DNA from: Candidatus Aalborgicola danicus
GTDB taxonomy: Bacteria > Pseudomonadota > Gammaproteobacteria > Burkholderiales > Burkholderiaceae_C
DNA length: 64,000 bases
Direction: 5' to 3'
Assembly (NCBI GenBank): GCA_016703945.1
Contig: JADJBC010000060.1
Coordinates: forward strand, 124,001 to 188,000
The number at the start of each line of letters is the position of its first letter. Position 1 is the stretch's first letter. Under the pieces are notes generated by a model, which had not been told where the DNA came from, made no database searches, and saw only the letters and a program-made list of their open reading frames with translations. The position numbers and the translations under genes are program-made. Below are positions 53,111-62,461 of the stretch, in pieces.

Positions 53111-53941
53111 ATGATTCCATCACCACTGCAAGCAGTTTTTCGCATCTTGCGCTTGGGGGGTCCAGCACTCCTTTTTCTGGTTGCGGCGATGGGGTTGGCC
53201 CATGGCCAAACCGCTCCGGCGCACGCCGATTATCAGCGGGCTAGATACGACCCGATTCATTTCAAGCCCGCTATTGACAAAGCAACCAATACGCAATGCC
53301 TGGCTTGCCACGCTGAAGTGCTTGAGGCCTCCGTGCGCAATGAATCCACTGCAGGTGCAAAGGCATCACAGTCGAAAGCCTGGTATCAGCAAGTCAGCAC
53401 CTACCAGGGCGAGCAGGACACGTTTCACCGCCGCCACATGAGCACGGCCTATGCAAAGCAAGTGATGAACTTGCAGTGCAACACCTGTCACCAGGGAAAC
53501 GATCCACGTGACGAGGCTACGGGAACCTCAGCTTCCAACCAGAATCATCGTTTAACACTGCGCAAGATGGCCAGTGCTGAAACCACTTGTTTGATGTGCC
53601 ATGGAACCATGAATTCCGAAATCATGGGCCTGCCGGAACCATGGCCAAAATCGAAGGTCACTTTTCAAAACAATTGCCTGTTGTGCCATGCCGGGATTCG
53701 CACCAATCGGCACAACGTTAACTACCTCAATGCGGCAGAAATCGAGAAAGCCGGCAGCAAAAATGCCGACGTTTGTTATGGCTGCCACGGTGCGCGCCCC
53801 TGGTATCGCATTTCGTTCCCCTTTGCACGCAACAAATGGGAAGGCATGGCGCCTGATGTACCCGACTGGGCCAAGAACCGCCCCACGACGTCCGAACCCC
53901 GCTTTCTTAGCAGCACCCATTTGCAAGGCACCGCAAAATGA
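53111..53941 (+). CDS. Periplasmic pentaheme cytochrome c
   Basis: 276 residues from ATG 53111. A signal peptide ends near LAHGQ. Five CXXCH motifs are seen: CLACH, CNTCH, CLMCH, CLLCH and CYGCH, from residue about 60 to 220, with extra His available as distal ligands (FHRRHMST). The stop overlaps the start of the molybdoenzyme gene, so it is its likely direct redox partner. Confidence 0.9.
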   Translation: MIPSPLQAVFRILRLGGPALLFLVAAMGLAHGQTAPAHADYQRARYDPIHFKPAIDKATNTQCLACHAEVLEASVRNESTAGAKASQSKAWYQQVSTYQGEQDTFHRRHMSTAYAKQVMNLQCNTCHQGNDPRDEATGTSASNQNHRLTLRKMASAETTCLMCHGTMNSEIMGLPEPWPKSKVTFQNNCLLCHAGIRTNRHNVNYLNAAEIEKAGSKNADVCYGCHGARPWYRISFPFARNKWEGMAPDVPDWAKNRPTTSEPRFLSSTHLQGTAK

Positions 53942-56523
53942 ACCAGGACACCCGTACCCCAGAGCAGGCAACTTCTTCGGATGAAGGCTATAAACGCCGC
54001 GACTTCCTGAAAATCACAAGCACCGTTGCAGCAGGCACTGGCCTGGCCACGGTCGGCATGAGCTTTGCCCCTAAAGAGGCTCAGGCACATGCCTATGCGC
54101 CGTACTACACGGATGACCAGCTCACCACAGTTGTGACCTCCTGCGCGCACAACTGCGGCTCGCGCCATGTGTTGGTCGCGCATAAAAAAGGCGATGTCAT
54201 TGTTCGTCTGTCCACCGACAACGGAAATTACCAGGAAGGTGGCAGCTACGGAAAGGACACTGAGCTGGAACCACAATTGCGAGCATGTCTGCGTGGCCGC
54301 TCGTACCGTTCGCGCATTTACTCACCGGAGCGCCTGCTTTACCCCATGATTCGGGTCGGCGAGCGCGGCGAAGGCAAGTTCCGCCGGGCGAGTTGGGACG
54401 AAGCGCTGAATCTGGTGGCGACCAAAATGGTCCAGATCAAGAGAACGTTTGGCCCGACTGCCATTCTGGACCAGTCCTACGCGGGTGCGTCGTACGGTGT
54501 GCTGCACAAATCTGACCAGATCGAAGGATTGCTGGGGCGTTTTCTGGGAATGTTCGGTTGCCGAACCAACTCATGGTCGGTTCCGTCTTACCAGGCCACC
54601 ACGTTTTCAAGCCGAATGACCTTTGGCACGATCGAAGACGGCAACGAAGACGATGCCTTCGCCCACTCCAAGCTCATCATCATGTGGGGCTGGAACCCGG
54701 CCTACACCTTCCACGGCGGCAACACGTTTTACTACATGCGCCTGGCCAAGCAGCGCGGCTGCAAGTTTGTGCTGATTGACCCGCAACACACCGACTCGGC
54801 GTCTGTGTACGATGCCTGGTGGATACCCATCAAACCCAACACCGATGCGGCAATGATGGCGGGCATGGCACACCATATCTTCGCAAACAATTTGCAGGAT
54901 CAGGCGTTCATTGACAAATTTGTTCAAGGCATGGACAAGGGCACGATGCCGGGCCAGTTTGCCAACCGGGAAAACTTCCGGGACTACATCATGGGCACCT
55001 CTGACGGTGTACCCAAGACACCCGAGTGGGCCGCCGCTATTTGCGGTGTCAAAGCCGCAGACATCCGCAAACTGGCGCAAATGTATGCGACCACCAAACC
55101 TGCGGCACTCAAGGCATCCTGGGCGCCCGGACGTGCCTCTTACGGCGAACAATACAGTCGAATGGCCGCCGCCCTGCAGGCTATGACCGGCAAGATTGGC
55201 CTGCTCGGGGGCTGCGCCGAGGGTGTGGGCAAGGCATGGCATTCCGAGGCCGTTGCTTACCCCTATGACGAATTCGCCAACGTCTGGTTTGCATCCATCA
55301 AGTCAGATCGATGGGCGCACATCGTGCTGAACTACCCCCATGTCAAACGCGAGGAAGCTGGTTTGTGGCCCCGCAATGACCAGCTCGATGGTGTCATTCC
55401 CAACATCAAGGCGATTTTCTGGCAGGGTTCGGACTGGTTCAACCAACTTACCAACATCAACAAGGAAATCGAGGCGATCAAGAAGCTCGAACTGGTGGTC
55501 TGTATGGATTCGACCATCACGCCTTCCGCAATCTGGGCCGATGTGCTGTTCCCCATCGCCACCCATTTTGAGCGCCACGACGTGGCTCTGCCCTGGTACA
55601 AGGGGCACTACTACATCCACCGCCCAAAAGTCATCGAACCACTGGGCGAAAGCAAAACCGACTTCCAGATTTTTACCGAGTTGTCGTACCGACTGGAAAT
55701 GCTCGACCCCACCGTGCAGGGAATGGGCCGACGCTACAACCCGCGTGCTGACCGCTCTTACTTTCTCAATCCTGATGCAGTAGACGAGCAGTACCTCACC
55801 GTCTGGTGGAATGAAAAGGTCATGCACCACCAGCATGTGGGAATGTCGTGGGAAACCTTCAAAAAACACGGCATCTACAAGTTCAAACTGGCTCGCACCC
55901 ACGTTGCGTTTCAGGACCAGATCGAAAAGGGCATTCCCTTCCAGACACCCTCGGGAAAGATCGAAATTTTTTCGACCAACCTTGCCAGCATTACCGACTG
56001 GAAACGCACCCAGTACGGCTACGAGATTCCTGCCATTCCGAAGTGGATAGAACCCTTCGAGTCCTTGAACCACCCGTTGGTCAAGAAATTCCCCTTTCAC
56101 CTCATCACACCACATCCGCGGGAGCGAACCCATTCGATCTATCACAACATTCCGTGGTTGCGGGAAACCTGCAGTCAGGAAGTGACACTCAATGCCAGCG
56201 ATGCCAAGGCGCTGGGAGTGCAAACGGGTGACACCGTCGAGGTTTACAACGACCGCGGCAGTTGCATCGTTCCCGTGTACGTGACCGAGCGCTGCATGCC
56301 TCGTGTTGCAGTGATATACGAGGGCGCATGGATGGACCGGGATCAAAACGGTGTTGACCGCGCAGGCAACCCCGACTTCCTGACTGCCGACCTGCCCAGC
56401 CCTGCCGGTGCCTTTGCCTACAACACCATTTTGGTCAACATCCGCAAAACCGATCTGGTGCACCGCCCGGGATGGGACCAACTCGCCAACGCCCGGTCCC
56501 ACGTGTTCCGGCGCGAATTGTGA
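53938..56523 (+). CDS. Tat-exported DMSO reductase-family molybdoenzyme (DmsA-like)
   Basis: 861 residues. The Tat motif YKRRDFLKITSTVAAGTGLA starts at residue 18. A 4Fe-4S binding region reads SCAHNCGSRHVLVAHKKGD near 68-80 and LRACLRGRSYRSRIYSPERL near 114; DmsA has Cys where this protein has the His of GSRH. The molybdopterin domains align along their length with DmsA (WDEALNLVATKMV, GWNPAYTFHGGNTFYYMR, TPSGKIEIFSTNLA, NDRGSCIVPVYVTER). The likely Mo ligand is Ser in WSVPSYQ, by alignment with DmsA. It would be a periplasmic oxidoreductase; the substrate cannot be read from sequence. Confidence 0.9.
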   Translation: MNQDTRTPEQATSSDEGYKRRDFLKITSTVAAGTGLATVGMSFAPKEAQAHAYAPYYTDDQLTTVVTSCAHNCGSRHVLVAHKKGDVIVRLSTDNGNYQEGGSYGKDTELEPQLRACLRGRSYRSRIYSPERLLYPMIRVGERGEGKFRRASWDEALNLVATKMVQIKRTFGPTAILDQSYAGASYGVLHKSDQIEGLLGRFLGMFGCRTNSWSVPSYQATTFSSRMTFGTIEDGNEDDAFAHSKLIIMWGWNPAYTFHGGNTFYYMRLAKQRGCKFVLIDPQHTDSASVYDAWWIPIKPNTDAAMMAGMAHHIFANNLQDQAFIDKFVQGMDKGTMPGQFANRENFRDYIMGTSDGVPKTPEWAAAICGVKAADIRKLAQMYATTKPAALKASWAPGRASYGEQYSRMAAALQAMTGKIGLLGGCAEGVGKAWHSEAVAYPYDEFANVWFASIKSDRWAHIVLNYPHVKREEAGLWPRNDQLDGVIPNIKAIFWQGSDWFNQLTNINKEIEAIKKLELVVCMDSTITPSAIWADVLFPIATHFERHDVALPWYKGHYYIHRPKVIEPLGESKTDFQIFTELSYRLEMLDPTVQGMGRRYNPRADRSYFLNPDAVDEQYLTVWWNEKVMHHQHVGMSWETFKKHGIYKFKLARTHVAFQDQIEKGIPFQTPSGKIEIFSTNLASITDWKRTQYGYEIPAIPKWIEPFESLNHPLVKKFPFHLITPHPRERTHSIYHNIPWLRETCSQEVTLNASDAKALGVQTGDTVEVYNDRGSCIVPVYVTERCMPRVAVIYEGAWMDRDQNGVDRAGNPDFLTADLPSPAGAFAYNTILVNIRKTDLVHRPGWDQLANARSHVFRREL

Positions 56524-56550
56524 CCGCTATAAACCCAATAAGAGTCCACC

Positions 56551-57243
56551 ATGGCAGAGAAAAAAGTCATTAACAAGCTCACACCGTCAGCCAAGGCGCA
56601 AGTCAAAGGCGCGCAGGCCCTGCGTGATGCGACCGTCTATAAACCCATAAAACCAGCGCAACAACTGGGGTTCATCCATAACAACATGGACTGCATTGGT
56701 TGCCGCGCCTGCGAAATCGCGTGCAAGGACAAGAACGGCCTGGCTCCCGGACCACGCTTTCGCCGTGTCATGTACATCGAGGGCGGCACATTTCCCGAAG
56801 TGTTCGCCTACAAAGTCAACATGTCGTGCAACCATTGCGCCGAACCGGCATGCCTGCCAACCTGCCCTACCGGTGCAATCTGGAAACGTGCCGACAATGG
56901 CGTGGTGGACATTGACTCCTCTCTGTGTATTGGCTGCCGTCGTTGCGAAGCCGCATGCCCGTATGGCGCACCGCAGTTCGACGTGAAGGAGAATGTGGTC
57001 AAGAAGTGCAATATGTGCATTGACGAATTGGAGTCCGGACGCAAACCGTATTGCGTGGATGCCTGCATGATGCGAGTACTTGACATTGGTCCCATCGACA
57101 AGCTGCGCGCTGGCACCCATCCCACAAAGGCCATGACACCAAACGACAAACCTGTTCGCCAGGTAAAAAATATGGCCAACCCGGAACTGACGAATCCTTC
57201 CATCGTGTTTGTAGCGCATCCGCAAGGCAAGGTGAATCTGTGA
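56551..57243 (+). CDS. Four-cluster ferredoxin subunit (DmsB-like)
   Basis: 230 residues with four [4Fe-4S] motifs: CIGCRACEIACKDKNG near residue 49, CNHCAEPACLPTCPTGAI near 93, CIGCRRCEAACPYGAPQF near 126, and CNMCIDELESGRKPYCVDACMM near 152. This is the DmsB/NarH-type electron-transfer subunit. No Tat signal is present, so it should be exported with the molybdoenzyme by hitch-hiking. It overlaps the chaperone gene. Confidence 0.93.
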   Translation: MAEKKVINKLTPSAKAQVKGAQALRDATVYKPIKPAQQLGFIHNNMDCIGCRACEIACKDKNGLAPGPRFRRVMYIEGGTFPEVFAYKVNMSCNHCAEPACLPTCPTGAIWKRADNGVVDIDSSLCIGCRRCEAACPYGAPQFDVKENVVKKCNMCIDELESGRKPYCVDACMMRVLDIGPIDKLRAGTHPTKAMTPNDKPVRQVKNMANPELTNPSIVFVAHPQGKVNL

Positions 57244-57902
57244 ACGCCATGGCCGCCGAGGATTTGCGGGCATTGGCATGGCTGCACGAAACAGAGCGTG
57301 CGCCCGCAGTGCTCGTTGAGTTGTACCGTAGTGGATTTCCGCAAACGCTCTGTCTGCTGCCGCCTGAACATGTAGGGGTGTTAAAGATGGCTGCGACTTT
57401 GGCTGCACTGGCCGACACGGCAAAAGAAGAAGTTTCCCGTTGCACCGATGATCTCGCTGCAGACTATGCAGGCATTTACCTCACCCATGCCTTGCGCGCC
57501 GCGCCCTACGAGTCGGTGTGGCGCGACGAAGACCAACTGATGATGCAGGCGCCCACTTTTGCTGTGCGCGAGTTCTATACCCGCCACGGTGTGGTGGTAC
57601 AAAACTGGCGGCACCAACCCGACGATCATCTGTCGCACCAGTTGCGCTTTGTGGCGCTATTGCTGGAGCGCGGGGAACGTCGGGAAGCAGCGCGCTTTTT
57701 GCGTACCCATTTGCTGGTGTGGTTGCCGTTGTTTGCAGAAAAGGTGGAGCAGCGTGCCGAGACCCGTTTTTATGCCGACTTGGCTACCTTGAGCCTTGCC
57801 TGCGTGCAATCTTGCGTAGCGAGCCTGCCCAGCGTAGCGGTCATCCCACCGGTTTTCGCTGCATCGACATCGTCCAGCGAGACCGGCTGCGGCATTGGCT
57901 AG
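57240..57902 (+). CDS. TorD/DmsD-family molybdoenzyme chaperone
   Basis: 220 residues from GTG 57240. All-helical with the family segment EDQLMMQAPTFAVREFYTRHGV (ExxxxxP..Y) near residue 100-120 and DDHLSHQLRFVALLLERG near 128, the binding surface for Tat leaders. It should guide folding and cofactor loading of the upstream molybdoenzyme before export. Its position after the ferredoxin gene is usual. Confidence 0.88.
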   Translation: MNAMAAEDLRALAWLHETERAPAVLVELYRSGFPQTLCLLPPEHVGVLKMAATLAALADTAKEEVSRCTDDLAADYAGIYLTHALRAAPYESVWRDEDQLMMQAPTFAVREFYTRHGVVVQNWRHQPDDHLSHQLRFVALLLERGERREAARFLRTHLLVWLPLFAEKVEQRAETRFYADLATLSLACVQSCVASLPSVAVIPPVFAASTSSSETGCGIG

Positions 57903-57905
57903 GCC

Positions 57906-59051
57906 GTGTCAAGTAACACGCGCACCGCCGCATGGGCTGCACCGTCGCACGCGCCATTAACCATCCATGCCGAGCGCTGCATCCATCAGCGAATTGTGCA
58001 TAGCAACTGTCAGACCTGCGTGGATGTCTGTCCTCAAAACGCCTGGAAGCACGACGACGATGGCTTGAGCCTCGACCCCGACCTGTGCGACCATTGTGGT
58101 CAGTGTGTTGCCGCTTGTCCACACGAAGCGCTGTCTATTGCGGAGCCTGCGCCCCATGTGGTGGACCGCAATCTGGTTCTGGCATGTGAGCGTGTTACAG
58201 GTAGCCATGCGCCCGGCGGTGTAGGTATTGTGGCCTGTCTGCATGCGCTCAGCGCGGACTGGGTGATCCAGCAAGCCCGTCGCCACCACTGCGGCTGGGT
58301 GCAGCTCGCCAGCGCCGACTGTAGAGCCTGTGACCGTGCGCCGCGCAGCCAGAGTCTGTTTCAGCGCTGGCAGCCCGTGGCCCAGCGGCTGGGCTCGTTT
58401 GCTCCACGCCTGGAGTGCATTTCTCCAACACAATGGATGGAACGGACTTTGGAGGCACACGCGCCGGATTTGGCAAGGCGGCGGCTTTTGGGCCGCATTC
58501 TGGCACCACGCGCGTCCACCAGCTCGCCCGCCGGACTGGCAGTGTCCGCTGACATGACCAGTCAACGCGTCAACCTTGTTTCTTACCTCGCCAAGCATGC
58601 GCACGCATGCTTGAAACCGACATTGTGGGAGCCTGAAATAGATCCCACACGTTGCACCGCCTGCATGGTTTGTGTCAGGCTATGCCCGCAGGGCGCTTTG
58701 GAACACCATACGGACCCATTGCGGTCCGGGGAACTGGAGAGCATTGAACTTCAGCACACGCGCTGCACAGGATGCGGTTTGTGCACACAGGTGTGCGAGC
58801 ACAAAGCCATCACGGTCCATGAACCAGATGTGACGGTACGCGTATCGCAACCGTCGCAGACCATCGCGCTGGAGGTTCTGCTGTGCAGCCAGTGCAAGGC
58901 ACCGTTTCATTTCCCGGCAGGCAAGGTGTCCGACAATGTCAAGGCCAATCGCTTCATATGTCCCATTTGCAGCGCAGGCAGACTCCATCACACGCAGCGT
59001 ATTGTTCAGGAATTTGATGCAGCTGCTGCGCCGGTTGCCCCATTGGTATGA
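57906..59051 (+). CDS. Polyferredoxin-like 4Fe-4S protein
   Basis: 381 residues from GTG 57906, 3 nt after the chaperone gene. Four cluster motifs are seen: CQTCVDVCPQNAW with an upstream Cys near residue 30, CDHCGQCVAACPHEAL near 60, CTACMVCVRLCPQGAL near 250, and CTGCGLCTQVCEHKAI near 285. A C-terminal zinc-ribbon-like part has CSQCKAPFHF and CPICSAG. No signal peptide is present, so it works in the cytoplasm, perhaps delivering electrons for assembly or sensing. The stop overlaps the kinase start. Confidence 0.87.
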   Translation: MSSNTRTAAWAAPSHAPLTIHAERCIHQRIVHSNCQTCVDVCPQNAWKHDDDGLSLDPDLCDHCGQCVAACPHEALSIAEPAPHVVDRNLVLACERVTGSHAPGGVGIVACLHALSADWVIQQARRHHCGWVQLASADCRACDRAPRSQSLFQRWQPVAQRLGSFAPRLECISPTQWMERTLEAHAPDLARRRLLGRILAPRASTSSPAGLAVSADMTSQRVNLVSYLAKHAHACLKPTLWEPEIDPTRCTACMVCVRLCPQGALEHHTDPLRSGELESIELQHTRCTGCGLCTQVCEHKAITVHEPDVTVRVSQPSQTIALEVLLCSQCKAPFHFPAGKVSDNVKANRFICPICSAGRLHHTQRIVQEFDAAAAPVAPLV

Positions 59052-60955
59052 TTCCGCACACCATTGCGATGAAGACCGAAACCGAACCCAAGCCGCCACC
59101 CTTGGGCGGGTCGCGAACACCATTTCTGCACTCTATTACCGGGCGGCTGGTCGCCGGAGTTGTCGCCGCGCTGGTTGTGTCGGGTGGATTACTCGTCACC
59201 ATGGCGCTGTGGCTGGGACAACAGTCGGTCAAGGCCGAACAGGAGCAGGCCGCAGCACGCCTTGTGCAAGTTTTTGAAGCGAGTTTGCACACCTCGATGT
59301 TGCAGCGTGATTTACCCAGCCTGCAACGCACGCTGGAGGTCTTGGGCCAGGCACCCGGTATCACCCAGGCCAGATTGCTCAACGTCCAGGGTGATGTGCG
59401 CTTTGCATCCCACCCGGCTGCTTTGGGCGAGCGCATTCCTCTTGCGTGCCAGAAACCGGACTGCGCGGATGCCACATTGCAAAACCACTGGATCAATACC
59501 CCGCAAGGCGCTGCCCTGCAGGTGCGCTACCCCATTCTCAACCGATCGCAATGTGCGCAGTGCCATGGCGAGCCGAATGCCCACCCGATCAATGGCATTC
59601 TGATGATTGACTTCGGCGTCGTCCCAACCGGACTGGGCGGGTCGCGGCAGGCATTGTTGCTGGGGCTAGGGCTTGCAGCACTGTTGCTGTTTGGTGCGAT
59701 CATGACCTGGACCATGCGCCGATTTGTGACACAACCCCTACAGCACATGGCCGATGTCAGCCAGCGACTGGCTGCGGGCGACTTTGACGTGCGCGTTCTT
59801 GCTTCCAGTGATGACGAAATCGGACGCGTCGGGCAACAGTTCGATGCGATGGCAGACCACGTGGCGCAGACCGTGGCGCGCCTGCTCAAGCAGCAACAGT
59901 TTTTGCAGGACCTTGTCAATGCCGTGCCGGATCCGCTGCTGGTGATCGGCCCGGACTGGCAAATTCGTCTCGCCAACACCGCATATGCCCGACTGATCGG
60001 TCACGACCCGCAGACTCCGTTACGCGGCTGCTGTTACAAGGTTGGTCGGGGGGCGAACGAACCGTGCCCCTCTACCCTCCTGACATGCCCGGTGCTCCAA
60101 GCGCGGGAGAACCAGACCCTGCGCACGGTCATGGAGCTGCGGCATCGTGACGGAAGCAACCTGCCCGTGGAAATTGACGCCGCACAGCTGAGCTTCAACG
60201 GGGAAATGCTCACGGTCGAGATACTTCGCCCACTCAATGAGGCCATTCGCTATTCTCAAGAGCACCGTCTGTCCACCATTGGTCTGCTGGCCAACGGCGT
60301 GGCGCATGAAATTCACAACCCCCTGGCATCCATCCGCCTGGCGCTGCAAGCAAGCTTGCGCGGGCTCGCCAAAGGTGACATCGACACAGACGAACTGGTC
60401 CACTACCTGCAACTGGTGGATAGCCAGATTGACCGTTGTGTGGCTACGACCCAGCGGCTCATGCAGATGAGTCATCCCCCAAGTGACTCGCTGGTGCCGG
60501 TCGAGGTTGTCGCCGCCATCGACGACACCGTGGCACTACTGGGAGAAGAAGCGCGCATGCGGCAGGTGAGTATCCGCTTTGAACACCCCGATCAGGCGAT
60601 CTGGATACAGGGCGACAACGCTGAATTGCGCCAGGTTTTTGTCAATCTGTTGCACAACGCCATGCACGCCATGACACAGGGGGGTGAGGTCCGAATTGAG
60701 GTCGAAACTAGGAATGCTTCAATGGTCCTAATACGCGTTATCGACACTGGCGTCGGCATACCACCAGAAAACATCTCGCGTATCTTTTTGCCGTTTTTTA
60801 GTCGACGCGCCGATGGACAGGCGGGCATGGGGCTGGGCTTGGCAGTGTGCAAAAGCATTGTTGACCGCTGTGGTGGCACCATAGCGGTCGCGAGCGAAAT
60901 GAGCAAAAATACTGTGTTCACCATCACGCTTCCGCTGGCATTGGGCATATCCTGA
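59048..60955 (+). CDS. Sensor histidine kinase with a periplasmic c-type heme motif
   Basis: 635 residues. Two membrane helices (about 33-56 and 203-222) flank a periplasmic domain that ends with a CXXCH motif, NRSQCAQCHGEPNAHPINGILMID near residue 168, so heme c should be attached by the ccm system. A HAMP domain (about 223-275) and a PAS domain with a Cys cluster (CCYKVG..CPSTLLTCPVL, about 290-395) follow. The HisKA box is GVAHEIHNPLASIRLAL near 416, and the HATPase has NLLHNAMHA, DTGVGIPPENISRIF and GMGLGLAVCK. It probably senses redox state or a heme ligand and signals to the next gene. Confidence 0.92.
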   Translation: MIPHTIAMKTETEPKPPPLGGSRTPFLHSITGRLVAGVVAALVVSGGLLVTMALWLGQQSVKAEQEQAAARLVQVFEASLHTSMLQRDLPSLQRTLEVLGQAPGITQARLLNVQGDVRFASHPAALGERIPLACQKPDCADATLQNHWINTPQGAALQVRYPILNRSQCAQCHGEPNAHPINGILMIDFGVVPTGLGGSRQALLLGLGLAALLLFGAIMTWTMRRFVTQPLQHMADVSQRLAAGDFDVRVLASSDDEIGRVGQQFDAMADHVAQTVARLLKQQQFLQDLVNAVPDPLLVIGPDWQIRLANTAYARLIGHDPQTPLRGCCYKVGRGANEPCPSTLLTCPVLQARENQTLRTVMELRHRDGSNLPVEIDAAQLSFNGEMLTVEILRPLNEAIRYSQEHRLSTIGLLANGVAHEIHNPLASIRLALQASLRGLAKGDIDTDELVHYLQLVDSQIDRCVATTQRLMQMSHPPSDSLVPVEVVAAIDDTVALLGEEARMRQVSIRFEHPDQAIWIQGDNAELRQVFVNLLHNAMHAMTQGGEVRIEVETRNASMVLIRVIDTGVGIPPENISRIFLPFFSRRADGQAGMGLGLAVCKSIVDRCGGTIAVASEMSKNTVFTITLPLALGIS

Positions 60956-60986
60956 AGGCTTGCCATCATCACCATCCTGAAGTGCC

Positions 60987-62426
60987 ATGAATACCAGCCC
61001 CGTCCTTGCGTCACACAGGCCCACCTTACTGGTCGTAGAGGACGATGCTGTCCTGAATCAGTTGCTGGTGCGTGAGCTACAGAAGGCCGGTTATGACGTG
61101 GTCAGTGCGCTCAGCTGGTCGGAGGCTCGCATCGCATTGCAACGGGTTGCCCCTGACCTCGTACTGCTCGACGTCAACTTGCCCGACTCCAAGGGTTTTG
61201 GGCCACTGAGCGAAATCTCTGCAGCCCGGCCCGTCGTCATGCTCACTGCGTTTGGCGGTGTCAACCAGGCAGTGCAGGCCATGCAGCATGGGGCATCCGA
61301 CTATTTGGTCAAACCCGTGAATCTGGATGAACTGGAACTGGTGATTCGCCGCACAATTGAGCAAAGCCATCTGCAATCCCAGAAAGAGTGGCTCAGCGGC
61401 AGCCACCGCGCACGCCACGGCCCGGTGATGATTGGCGACAGTGCTCCCATGCTGCGTTTGCGCCAGATGATTGTCGAAGTGGCCCGCACCGATGTGACCG
61501 TGCTCATACAGGGCGAGAGCGGCACAGGCAAGGAATTGGTGGCGCAGGCCGTGCACGCACAAAGCCAACGCCACAGCGAAGCCTTTGTCCCCATTGACTG
61601 CTGCACCCTCCAAGAAAATCTTTTCGAGTCCGAGCTTTTTGGTCACGAACGCGGTGCCTTCACAGGAGCAGATCGCCGCAAAACCGGTCTGATTGAAGCA
61701 GCCGTACGTGGCACGCTTTTTTTGGACGAACTCGGTGAGGCCGGGCCAGCGGTGCAGGCCAAGCTGCTTCGGGTGATCGAGACCGGACGCTTTCGGCGGG
61801 TTGGTGCCACCAACGACCTGCGCGCCGATGTGCGCATCGTCGCCGCCACCAACCGTGATTTGCTGGCACGCGCCAACGAAGGCCATTTTCGTGCCGACCT
61901 GTATTACCGCCTGTCTACCTTTGTGATTGATGTACCTCCATTGCGCGAGCGCATCGACGATATTCCCGCTCTGGCTACCAGCTTTCTCGTGCGGCGCGGT
62001 CAGACCCAGGGGACACAGCCCAAAACGCTTAGCCCGCAAGCCATTGAATGGCTACAGGGTTACCACTGGCCCGGCAACGTGCGTGAACTGCGGAACGTGA
62101 TTGAGCGGGCCTTCATCGTGGCGGCTGAAGCACCAGTCATTGATTGTCGGCACATGCCTGTGCAGCGATCAGCACCGGCAAAAGATCTCGCGATGCCGGG
62201 CAAGAGTGAGCCGGCCAGTGACAAGGATTCGCCGGAGTTGGTATTTGCAGGCGAACCGACGCTCGAAGTCATCGAGCGGACCTACCTTGATCACTTGCTG
62301 ACCAAATACCAGGGCAACCGGCGCCGCGTTGCACTTGCCCTGGGAGTCTCCGAGCGCACCGCCTACCGCATGCTGGAGCGCCATGGTTTGCGTAGCCTGC
62401 CAGATACCAGCCCCACTTCAGACTGA
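60987..62426 (+). CDS. Sigma-54-dependent response regulator (NtrC family)
   Basis: 479 residues. Receiver domain with VVEDDAVLNQ near residue 17 and the phosphoacceptor Asp in VLLDVNLPDSKG near 59. The AAA+ domain has Walker A GESGTGKELVAQ near 174, the sigma-54-contacting loop GAFTGADRR near 227, and Walker B LFLDELGEAG. A Fis-type HTH (NRRRVALALGVSERTAYRMLERHGL) ends the protein. It is the partner of the upstream kinase and should act at the sigma-54-type promoters at 46611 and 51627. Confidence 0.95.
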   Translation: MNTSPVLASHRPTLLVVEDDAVLNQLLVRELQKAGYDVVSALSWSEARIALQRVAPDLVLLDVNLPDSKGFGPLSEISAARPVVMLTAFGGVNQAVQAMQHGASDYLVKPVNLDELELVIRRTIEQSHLQSQKEWLSGSHRARHGPVMIGDSAPMLRLRQMIVEVARTDVTVLIQGESGTGKELVAQAVHAQSQRHSEAFVPIDCCTLQENLFESELFGHERGAFTGADRRKTGLIEAAVRGTLFLDELGEAGPAVQAKLLRVIETGRFRRVGATNDLRADVRIVAATNRDLLARANEGHFRADLYYRLSTFVIDVPPLRERIDDIPALATSFLVRRGQTQGTQPKTLSPQAIEWLQGYHWPGNVRELRNVIERAFIVAAEAPVIDCRHMPVQRSAPAKDLAMPGKSEPASDKDSPELVFAGEPTLEVIERTYLDHLLTKYQGNRRRVALALGVSERTAYRMLERHGLRSLPDTSPTSD

Positions 62427-62461
62427 GACAGTCTGGACTCCGCCACGGTAGAGCGCGTGTT

